From Pseudomonas kairouanensis (lineage in GTDB: Bacteria > Pseudomonadota > Gammaproteobacteria > Pseudomonadales > Pseudomonadaceae), in the NCBI RefSeq assembly GCF_004682055.1, contig NZ_QUZU01000001.1:310001-374000 (forward strand): a stretch of DNA of 64,000 bases, read 5' to 3'. The notes below the pieces were generated by a model. That model ran no database searches. It was not told the origin of the DNA and saw nothing but the letters and a program-made list of their open reading frames with translations. The position numbers and the translations under genes were made by a program. The first letter of the stretch is position 1, and each line of letters starts with the position of its first letter. Shown in pieces: positions 55,850-62,692 of the stretch.

Positions 55850-56611
55850 ATGAGCCGTAAAGTTGCCTTGATTACCGGTGCCGCCAGCGGTATTGGCCAA
55901 GCCCTGGCCGTGGCCTATGCGCGGATTGGCGTGGCGGTGGTCGGCGGGTATTACCCGGCCGATCCCCATGACCCGCAGGCCACCGTTTCGTTGGTGCAAG
56001 AGGCCGGTGGCGAGTGCCTGATGCTGCCTTTGGATGTCGGCAATACCGCCTCGGTGGACGCCTTGGCCGAACAGGCCGTGCAGCACTTCGGTCGCCTCGA
56101 TTACGCGGTGGCCAACGCTGGTTTACTGCGTCGCGCGCCGCTGTTGGAAATGACTGATGCGCTGTGGGACGAGATGCTCAATGTGGATCTCACGGGGGTG
56201 ATGCGCACCTTCCGTGCGGCCACCCGACACATGAGCGAAGGCGGCGCGCTGGTGGCGATTTCGTCGATTGCCGGCGGCGTGTATGGCTGGCAGGAACACA
56301 GCCACTATGCGGCGGCCAAGGCCGGTGTGCCGGGGCTGTGCCGCTCGCTGGCGGTGGAATTGGCGGCCAAGGGCATTCGTTGCAATGCGGTGATTCCGGG
56401 GTTGATCGAGACGCCGCAGTCGCTGGATGCGAAAAACTCGTTGGGGCCGGAAGGCTTGGCCAAAGCGGCGCGGGCGATCCCGCTGGGCCGGGTAGGGCGG
56501 GCGGATGAAGTGGCGTCGTTGGTGCAGTTTTTGACCAGTGAGGCGTCGAGTTATCTGACTGGGCAAAGCATCGTCATCGACGGTGGCTTGACCGTGCGCT
56601 GGCCGGACTGA
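55850..56611 (+). CDS. Short-chain dehydrogenase/reductase, first copy
   Basis: The 253-residue NAD(P)-dependent oxidoreductase has the Rossmann motif [12 protein letters not shown], the NAG motif (AVANAGLL) and the active-site YxxxK in [13 protein letters not shown], with the upstream serine in [12 protein letters not shown]. It is a classical SDR, with an ending [20 protein letters not shown]. Substrate unknown. The start at 55850 ([10 protein letters not shown]) follows AAGGAG. It is separated from the second SDR by a REPIN. Confidence 0.88.
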   Translation: MSRKVALITGAASGIGQALAVAYARIGVAVVGGYYPADPHDPQATVSLVQEAGGECLMLPLDVGNTASVDALAEQAVQHFGRLDYAVANAGLLRRAPLLEMTDALWDEMLNVDLTGVMRTFRAATRHMSEGGALVAISSIAGGVYGWQEHSHYAAAKAGVPGLCRSLAVELAAKGIRCNAVIPGLIETPQSLDAKNSLGPEGLAKAARAIPLGRVGRADEVASLVQFLTSEASSYLTGQSIVIDGGLTVRWPD

Positions 56612-56627
56612 ATGTACTGGGTCCAAA

Positions 56628-56716
56628 TGTGGGAGGGGGCTTGCCCCCGATAGCGGCGTGTCAGTCACAGGTGTTCTATCTGAACCACTGCTATCGGGGG
56701 CAAGCCCCCTCCCACA
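56628..56716. repeat. REPIN, GGGGGC family
   Basis: Inverted arms TGTGGGAGGGGGCTTGCCCC and complement flank a centre with GTGTCAGTCACAGGTGTTCT. It separates the two dehydrogenase genes. Confidence 0.92.
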
Positions 56717-56748
56717 TTAGATATATGTTGAATTTAGGAGTTGTGTAC

Positions 56749-57498
56749 ATGCCTCAATTGACCAACCGCCGCGCTGTGATCACCGGTGCCGGCAGCGGCA
56801 TCGGTGCCGCCATCGCCCGTGCCTACGCCGCCGAAGGCGCACGCCTGGTGCTGGCCGACCGCAACGCCGCGAGCCTTGCCGAAACCGCGATCACCTGCCG
56901 CAACCTGGGCGCCGAGGTGTTCGAATGCCTGGGCGATGTGGGCACCGTCGAAGGCGCCCAGGCCAGTGTGGATACCTGCGTCGAACGCTTCGGCGGCATC
57001 GACATCCTGGTCAACAACGCCGGCATGCTCACTCAGGCGCGTTGCGTGGACCTCACCCTCGAGATGTGGAACGACATGCTGCGCGTCGACCTCACCAGCG
57101 TGTTCGTTGCCAGCCAGCGCGCCTTGCCGCACATGCTGGCGCAGCGCTGGGGGCGCATCATCAACGTGGCGTCCCAATTGGGTATCAAGGGCGGCGCTGA
57201 ACTCACTCACTACGCCGCCGCCAAGGCCGGCGTGATTGGCTTCACCAAGTCCCTGGCCCTGGAAGTGGCCAAGGACAATGTGCTGGTCAACGCCATCGCC
57301 CCCGGCCCGATTGAAACCCCCTTGGTCGGCGGCATCAGCGACGACTGGAAACGCGCCAAGGCCAAAGAGTTGCCCCTGGGCCGCTTTGGCCTGGCCGATG
57401 AAGTGGCGCCCACCGCTGTGCTGCTGGCCAGTGAGCCGGGCGGCAATCTGTTTGTCGGCCAGACCCTGGGCCCGAACTCCGGCGATGTCATGCCATGA
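56749..57498 (+). CDS. Short-chain dehydrogenase/reductase, second copy
   Basis: The 249-residue SDR has TGAGSGIGAAIARAYAAEG, NNAGML and the catalytic YxxxK in [13 protein letters not shown]. It differs substantially from the first SDR, so the pair is not a recent duplication. The two may act on successive alcohol or keto intermediates. The start at 56749 has TAGGAG eight bases before it. The frame could extend upstream into the REPIN, which is rejected. Confidence 0.88.
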   Translation: MPQLTNRRAVITGAGSGIGAAIARAYAAEGARLVLADRNAASLAETAITCRNLGAEVFECLGDVGTVEGAQASVDTCVERFGGIDILVNNAGMLTQARCVDLTLEMWNDMLRVDLTSVFVASQRALPHMLAQRWGRIINVASQLGIKGGAELTHYAAAKAGVIGFTKSLALEVAKDNVLVNAIAPGPIETPLVGGISDDWKRAKAKELPLGRFGLADEVAPTAVLLASEPGGNLFVGQTLGPNSGDVMP

Positions 57499-57511
57499 GC
57501 GAGGTGTAGCC

Positions 57512-57814
57512 ATGTGCGGACTTTGCGGGCTGCTGGGTGAAGACCTGCACTGGAGCGACCCCCTGGGCGATGAGTTGCCCAGGCGCCGCGAGCGTCTGCG
57601 CCGGATTGCGGCGATCAACCAGGTGCTGACGGTGTTCCGGCTCAAGGTCGAGGACTTTCAGGGCGCTTCATACCTGCTGCTCGGCGCCACCGGCAAACAG
57701 GCACTGGCCAGCGGCCTGGATCAACTCTGGCAGGCTGCCGAAACCATGCTCGGTCGCCCGTTGGATCCCCTTGACCCCCAACTGCTCGACCACTTGGAAT
57801 ACAACCCACTGTAG
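57512..57814 (+). CDS. Small MCGLCGLLG protein of unknown function
   Basis: This 100-residue protein begins MCGLCGLLGEDLHWSD. The start resembles the MCGI-type N-terminus of class II glutamine amidotransferases, where Cys2 becomes the nucleophile, but there is no room for the rest of that domain. The two cysteines (C2, C5) could instead bind a metal or an Fe-S group. The remainder is helical (RRRERLRRIAAINQVLTVFRLKVEDFQG, then LASGLDQLWQAAETMLGRPLDPLDPQLLDHLEY). It begins 14 bases after the second SDR and ends in the first bases of a REPIN, which provides the TAG stop. A role with the CobW-type protein downstream is possible but unproven. Confidence 0.72.
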   Translation: MCGLCGLLGEDLHWSDPLGDELPRRRERLRRIAAINQVLTVFRLKVEDFQGASYLLLGATGKQALASGLDQLWQAAETMLGRPLDPLDPQLLDHLEYNPL

Positions 57815-57909
57815 GAGCGAGCTTGCTCGCGAAAATCGTCAACGATGACGCGAGCCTGCTGGATGAATGCGGCGGCCTTGAGTTTTTCGCGAGCAAGCTC
57901 GCTCCTACA
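57810..57909. repeat. REPIN, GAGCGAGCTTGCTCGCGAA family, overlapping a stop codon
   Basis: TGTAGGAGCGAGCTTGCTCG and its inverted partner flank a variable centre. The TAG within its first bases (57812-57814) is the stop codon of the small MCGLCGLLG gene. It ends 16 bases before the CobW-type gene. Confidence 0.9.
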
Positions 57910-57924
57910 GGGGCGGAGGTAACT

Positions 57925-58899
57925 ATGAGTATTGCGCTGAATGTGATCACCGGCTTTCTCGGCAGCGGCAAGACCACCTTGCTCAAGCGCCTGCTGCAAG
58001 GCGAAAGCCTGGGCGACACGGCCTTGCTGATCAATGAATTCGGCGATGTCGGCATCGATCACCTGCTGGTGGAAGAAGTCGCGCCCGACACCGTGTTGCT
58101 GCCCAGCGGTTGCGTCTGTTGCTCGATTCGCGGCGAGCTGAAAGATGCGCTGCTCGGGCTGTTGCAACGCCGCGAGCGCGGTGAAATTCCGGCGTTCAAA
58201 CGGGTGATTTTGGAGACCACCGGCCTGGCCGACCCGGCGCCGATCCTCGCCACCTTGAACAACGATGTGCAACTGCGCGGGCGTTTTCATATTGGCCTGG
58301 TGATCACCCTGGTGGACGCCAGCCACGCGCAACTGCAAGAGCGCCTGCACCCGGAATGGCTGGCCCAGGTAGCCGCAGCCGATCGCCTGCTGCTGAGCAA
58401 GACCGACCTGGCGGGTGATTGCACGGTGCTGCGCACGCACTTGCAGGCGCTCAACGCTGGTACGCCGATCCTCAACACCCAGGACATCCATAGCGGCGAC
58501 CAACTGCTGCTCGGCGAGGGCCTGCGCAGCGCCGAACCTGCTGTGGAAGTCCGTCGCTGGCAACTGCATCGATCCACCACGGCCACCCATGGCGCCGCGC
58601 AAGTGTGCAGCCTTACTTTCGACCAGCCGCTGGACTGGGTGGGTTTCGGGGTGTGGTTGTCGATGCTGTTAAGATGCCACGGCGAACGAATCCTCCGGGT
58701 CAAAGGACTGCTCAACGTGAATGCCAGTAACGCCCCCATCGTCATCCATGGCGTGCAGCATTGCCTGCATGCGCCGGTCCACCTGCCTGCCTGGCCGGGC
58801 AGTGATCGGCAATCGCGCCTGGTGTTTATCCTGCGCGGCCTCGACCCTGCGCTGCTGCGCCGCTCGTTTGAAGCCTTCTCGCGGCGGTTCGCGGCATGA
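57925..58899 (+). CDS. CobW/COG0523-type G3E GTPase, metal chaperone
   Basis: The 324-residue protein has a P-loop (GFLGSGKT, residues 10-17), the diagnostic CxCC motif in SGCVCCSIRG (C63, C65, C66), an NKxD-like LSKTDLAG and a C-terminal COG0523 domain with GVQHCLHAP. These GTPases deliver zinc or another metal to target enzymes. Within this cluster the metal-dependent imidase-like protein would be a natural client. GGAGG precedes the start at 57925. Its stop overlaps the next gene by four bases. Confidence 0.88.
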   Translation: MSIALNVITGFLGSGKTTLLKRLLQGESLGDTALLINEFGDVGIDHLLVEEVAPDTVLLPSGCVCCSIRGELKDALLGLLQRRERGEIPAFKRVILETTGLADPAPILATLNNDVQLRGRFHIGLVITLVDASHAQLQERLHPEWLAQVAAADRLLLSKTDLAGDCTVLRTHLQALNAGTPILNTQDIHSGDQLLLGEGLRSAEPAVEVRRWQLHRSTTATHGAAQVCSLTFDQPLDWVGFGVWLSMLLRCHGERILRVKGLLNVNASNAPIVIHGVQHCLHAPVHLPAWPGSDRQSRLVFILRGLDPALLRRSFEAFSRRFAA

Positions 58900-60068
58900 T
58901 CACATTGCGTGTACTGGGCACGTCGGTGACCTTGCTGGAATGCTTGCGTGAGCGCGCCGAACAGGAGTTGGGTATTCGCCTGGTGTACCAGGTGCATGAC
59001 GTCGAGCAGGCCCAGCGCATCGCGGTGATGCAACCCCACAGCTATGACCTGTACGACCAGTGGTTCCATAACGTCGATTTCGTGTGGCCGGCGCGGGCGA
59101 TCCAGCCCATCGACACCCGGCGCATTGCGCTGTGGCACGAGATCAACGACCTGCCCAAGCGCGGGCGGCTGTCGCCCACCGACCGCCTGGGCAGCGGCAG
59201 CGTGCCTAGCGAGCGCCTGTTCGTGCAGCACGATGGCAGCCTCGGCAGCACGGTGACCGAGCGCATCAGCATGCTGCCCCTGACCCACAACGCCGACAGC
59301 TTCGCCTACCGCCCCGAGCGCCTGCCCGACGGTTTTTGCCACGGCAACGAAAGCTGGGGCTGGCTGCTGGACCCCGCCTGGAGCGCCCGTACCGCGCTGC
59401 AAAGCGACGCCGCCATTGGCGCCCTGGATGCCGCACTGGCGGTGCAAGGTGCGGGGCTGGCGCAGTTCAACGACATCGGCAACATGAGCATCGAGGAGAT
59501 CGACGTGCTCGCTGACATCCTCGTGCGCAAACAGAAAGAGGGTCACTTTGCCGCGTTCTGGTCCGATGACGAAGAGGCCGCGCAATTGATGCTCAGCCCC
59601 AGCATCGATATCCAAAGCCTGTGGTCTCCGACCCTGATGCGCCTGCACCGCGCCGGGGTCAAATACCGCCTGGCGGTGCCGCGCGAAGGCTACCGCGCCT
59701 GGTTCGGCGGCTTGTCGTTGTCGCGCCACGCCCAAGGCCCGGTGCTGGATGCGGCCTATGCCTATCTCAACTGGTGGCTGTCGGGCTGGCCCGGCGCGGT
59801 GATGGCTCGGCAGGGGTACTACATCGGCAACCCGGCCCGCAGTCGCGACCACCTCAGTAGCGCCGAGTGGGACTACTGGTACGCGGGCAAGCCTGCGCGC
59901 GAAGAGCTGCTGGGCAGCGATGGCCTGCCGCTGATCGATATCGGCGAAGTGCGTGACGGGGGCTCTTATGAGCAGCGCATGGGGCATATCGCGGTGTGGA
60001 ACTCGGTGATGGATGAACACAACTATCTGGTGCGGCGCTGGGGGGACTTTATGCGCGCGCGGGGCTGA
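58896..60068 (+). CDS. Solute-binding-protein-like protein without signal peptide
   Basis: The 390-residue protein looks like a type II periplasmic binding protein, as in polyamine-type ABC transporters (RVLGTSVTLLECLRERAEQ, then DLYDQWFHNVDFVWPARAIQPID, and YWLSGWPGAVMARQGYYI-like C-terminal pieces). It begins MITLRVLGTS directly in the first strand of the fold, with no signal peptide or lipobox, so it should stay in the cytoplasm. No permease or ATPase gene is nearby. It is translationally coupled to the CobW-type gene (ATGA), suggesting a function with that GTPase, such as binding a metal complex or a pathway intermediate. Fold assignment is moderate. Confidence 0.68.
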   Translation: MITLRVLGTSVTLLECLRERAEQELGIRLVYQVHDVEQAQRIAVMQPHSYDLYDQWFHNVDFVWPARAIQPIDTRRIALWHEINDLPKRGRLSPTDRLGSGSVPSERLFVQHDGSLGSTVTERISMLPLTHNADSFAYRPERLPDGFCHGNESWGWLLDPAWSARTALQSDAAIGALDAALAVQGAGLAQFNDIGNMSIEEIDVLADILVRKQKEGHFAAFWSDDEEAAQLMLSPSIDIQSLWSPTLMRLHRAGVKYRLAVPREGYRAWFGGLSLSRHAQGPVLDAAYAYLNWWLSGWPGAVMARQGYYIGNPARSRDHLSSAEWDYWYAGKPAREELLGSDGLPLIDIGEVRDGGSYEQRMGHIAVWNSVMDEHNYLVRRWGDFMRARG

Positions 60069-60209
60069 TCCTTGTCGCCAATAAAATGGCGGTGAAATCC
60101 CTGGTTTTATTGGGTGCACATATCCAATGTCCCAGCTAATCTGCTCAAACCGAATATTCAATTCAAATGGATATTTTTTTGACGGTTAGGCCTCCTGCCA
60201 GGAAAGCAT

Positions 60210-62600
60210 ATGAAGAAGGGACGCAGTGGCGCAGAGCGGCGAGCGGTGCCCAGGGGCACTGTAATGAAGTGGCGCCACACGTTCCAAACCCGTATTGCCG
60301 GGGTGCTGGCGTTGTTGCTGTTGGTGGTGGTGGCCGCCACTTACTTTGCGGTCAAGGTTGCCACCTCCCGGGCGGTGGAAAACCAGGCGCAAGTCCAACT
60401 GAAAACCGGTACCCAGGTGTTCGAACGCCTGCTGGACCTGCGCGGGCGCCGCCTGCAATACGGCCTGGACTGGCTCACCGTGGATCTGCCCTTCAAACAC
60501 GCCGTGGCCCAAGGCCAGACGGTGCCGATCCTTGCGGCGCTGCGACGCCACGGTACCGGTATCCGGGCCAGTGAAGTGTTTGTGCTGGGCCTGGACGGCA
60601 AGGTCATGGTCAGCACCTTGCCCCTCTTCACCCGTGGCCAGTTTTTTCCCTATGACGATGCCCTGCGCCATGCACGGCGCAGTGGCCTGCAGATGCTGAT
60701 CGTGGCCATGGATGGACGCCCGTATCTGCTGGTGCAGGATGAGGTGCTCGACCCTATGCCCATCGCGCGCATTGTGATGGGCTTTCCCATGGACAAGCTG
60801 TTCGCCAACGAACTGCGCTCCATGAGTAACCTTGAGGTGTCGTTCCTCAGCGTACAGAACGGCCAGCCCGGCCCGTTGTTCAGCACCCATCCGGACGCTT
60901 ACCAAGCCACCATCACCAGCCTGCTGCGGGATACGCACATCAACCCGAATGCCCAGTTCAACCTGTTTTACGGGCAGCGGGTGCTCAGCCAGGTATTGCC
61001 GCTGGCCAATACCGGCGACGGCGATGAAGTCCGGGTATTGCTGCAAAGCCCGCTGGACCATGCCCTGGAGTCCTTTGCCCCGCTGGACCGGCAGTTCCTC
61101 GGGATTGCCCTGGCGGTGCTGCTGGTATCGTTGGCCGGGGCGTTGTTTTTGGCGCGAAGGGTGTCACGCCCGCTCAATGCGTTGGTGCAGGCCGCCGAGC
61201 GCATTGGTGCCGGTGACTACCGCACGCCGGTACGAGTACGCAGCCACGATGAGTTCGGTTTGCTGGCTCGTGCGTTCAATGCCATGCAAAGCGGCATCGC
61301 CATGCGCGAGCGGCAACTGGCCCACAACGCCCTGCATGATCCGCTCACCGGCCTGCCCAATCGTGCCCTGGCGATGGAGCGCCTGGGCAGTGCCATCAGT
61401 GCGCGGCGGCCGGTGGTGCTGCTGTACCTGGGCATCGAGAACTACCGGGTGATCAACGAAGGCTTTGGGCCCGAAGGCGTGGAGGAGATGCTGCGCGAAG
61501 CCAGTCGCTGCCTGTCCATGAGCCTGTTGGCCAGTGACACGGCGGCACGTATCGCCGGCAGTGAGTTCCTGGTGTTGCTGGAGAACACCGAGATCGACCG
61601 CGCCGTGGCCCGCGCCGACCGCCTGTATGCGTTGCTGACCGAACCCCAGCGCATCGGCAACGACGAGCTGCGCCATGAGGTGAGCATCGGCATCGCCGCC
61701 TACCCCGATGACGGCCAGCAGGTGGAAGAGTTGATCAGCCGCGCGGCCATCGCCCGGCATGATGCGGCGAGCCTGCCAGGGCATTTGCAGATCTACCAGC
61801 AGGACCGCGACCTGGCTCATCAACGCCAGATCACCCTGATCCGCGACCTGCGGCGCGCAGCCGTCGAAGGCGAGCTGTACCTGTGCTATCAGCCCAAGCT
61901 CGACCTCAAGCACGGCCATGTCCGCCAGGCCGAAGCCTTGCTGCGTTGGCAACATCCAACCCTGGGCCTGGTGTCGCCTGCCGAATTCATTCCCCTGGCC
62001 GAGCGCACCGGCAGCATGGGCAGCCTGACCCTGTGGGTGATCGAGGAAGCCATTCGCCAGATCGGCGAATGGGCGCAGCGCGGCATGCTGATCCAGTTGT
62101 CGGTGAATATTTCGGTGGATGACTTGGCCGATGATGACCTGGCCATTCGCGTCACAGCCTTGTTGATGCAGTACCAGGTGGAGGCCGAGCAACTTATTTT
62201 CGAGATCACCGAAAGCGCGATCATGCACAACCCGCAACAGGCCCTCAGTGTGCTGGAGCAACTGCGTGGTTGCGGTATCAGCCTGTCGGTGGATGACTTC
62301 GGCACCGGGTATTCGTCGCTCGCCCAATTGCAGCGCCTGCCGGTGCAGGAGTTGAAGATCGACCAGTCGTTTGTGCGCAACCTCGACAGCACCAGCGGTG
62401 ATGGCGTGATCGTGCGCTCGACCATCGAGATGAGCCACAACCTGGGGCTCAAGGTGGTGGCCGAAGGGGTGGAGTTCGCGCCCAGCCTCAAACTGCTCAA
62501 GCTGTGGAATTGCGACACGGCCCAGGGTTACCTGATCAGTCGGCCGTTGAATGCCATGGCGTTTGAAATGTGGATGCGTCGCGAGCGCGCCCCGATCTGA
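60210..62600 (+). CDS. Membrane GGDEF/EAL protein, probable c-di-GMP phosphodiesterase
   Basis: The 796-residue protein has a membrane helix near residues 28-50, a periplasmic sensor to about residue 290, a second helix, a HAMP domain (ARRVSRPLNALVQAAERIGAGDY), a GGDEF domain and an EAL domain. The cyclase signature is degenerate (AGSEF), so synthesis is unlikely. The EAL domain keeps its key motifs: EALLRW, NIS, FEITES, DDFGTGYSSL, LKIDQSF, AEGVE and QGYLISRPL. It is predicted to degrade c-di-GMP. AGGAAAG precedes the ATG at 60210; an ATG at 60264 (MKWRHTF) is a real alternative. Confidence 0.88.
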   Translation: MKKGRSGAERRAVPRGTVMKWRHTFQTRIAGVLALLLLVVVAATYFAVKVATSRAVENQAQVQLKTGTQVFERLLDLRGRRLQYGLDWLTVDLPFKHAVAQGQTVPILAALRRHGTGIRASEVFVLGLDGKVMVSTLPLFTRGQFFPYDDALRHARRSGLQMLIVAMDGRPYLLVQDEVLDPMPIARIVMGFPMDKLFANELRSMSNLEVSFLSVQNGQPGPLFSTHPDAYQATITSLLRDTHINPNAQFNLFYGQRVLSQVLPLANTGDGDEVRVLLQSPLDHALESFAPLDRQFLGIALAVLLVSLAGALFLARRVSRPLNALVQAAERIGAGDYRTPVRVRSHDEFGLLARAFNAMQSGIAMRERQLAHNALHDPLTGLPNRALAMERLGSAISARRPVVLLYLGIENYRVINEGFGPEGVEEMLREASRCLSMSLLASDTAARIAGSEFLVLLENTEIDRAVARADRLYALLTEPQRIGNDELRHEVSIGIAAYPDDGQQVEELISRAAIARHDAASLPGHLQIYQQDRDLAHQRQITLIRDLRRAAVEGELYLCYQPKLDLKHGHVRQAEALLRWQHPTLGLVSPAEFIPLAERTGSMGSLTLWVIEEAIRQIGEWAQRGMLIQLSVNISVDDLADDDLAIRVTALLMQYQVEAEQLIFEITESAIMHNPQQALSVLEQLRGCGISLSVDDFGTGYSSLAQLQRLPVQELKIDQSFVRNLDSTSGDGVIVRSTIEMSHNLGLKVVAEGVEFAPSLKLLKLWNCDTAQGYLISRPLNAMAFEMWMRRERAPI

Positions 62601-62641
62601 AGCCCGCGCACTACAAGAACCTGCCCGCGCCGGGCATGAAA

Positions 62642-62677
62642 AAAGGCGGCTACCTGTGAGGGTAGCCGCCTTTGTTT
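62642..62677. terminator. Terminator between convergent genes
   Basis: AAAGGCGGCTACC and GGTAGCCGCCTTT form a 13-bp stem around a 6-nt loop, with A and T runs on either side, so it can serve both the EAL gene and the leftward dehydrogenase gene. Confidence 0.92.
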
Positions 62678-62692
62678 GACCGCCAGTGAAGC

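Noticed and set aside
57512..57560. Reading the MCGLCGLLG protein as a glutamine amidotransferase
   Set aside because: Only the first few residues match. A 100-residue protein cannot hold the Ntn amidotransferase domain, so no enzyme call is made.
58287..60161. A 624-residue open frame on the minus strand
   Set aside because: Antisense to the CobW-type and binding-protein-like genes; composition is that of a shadow frame.
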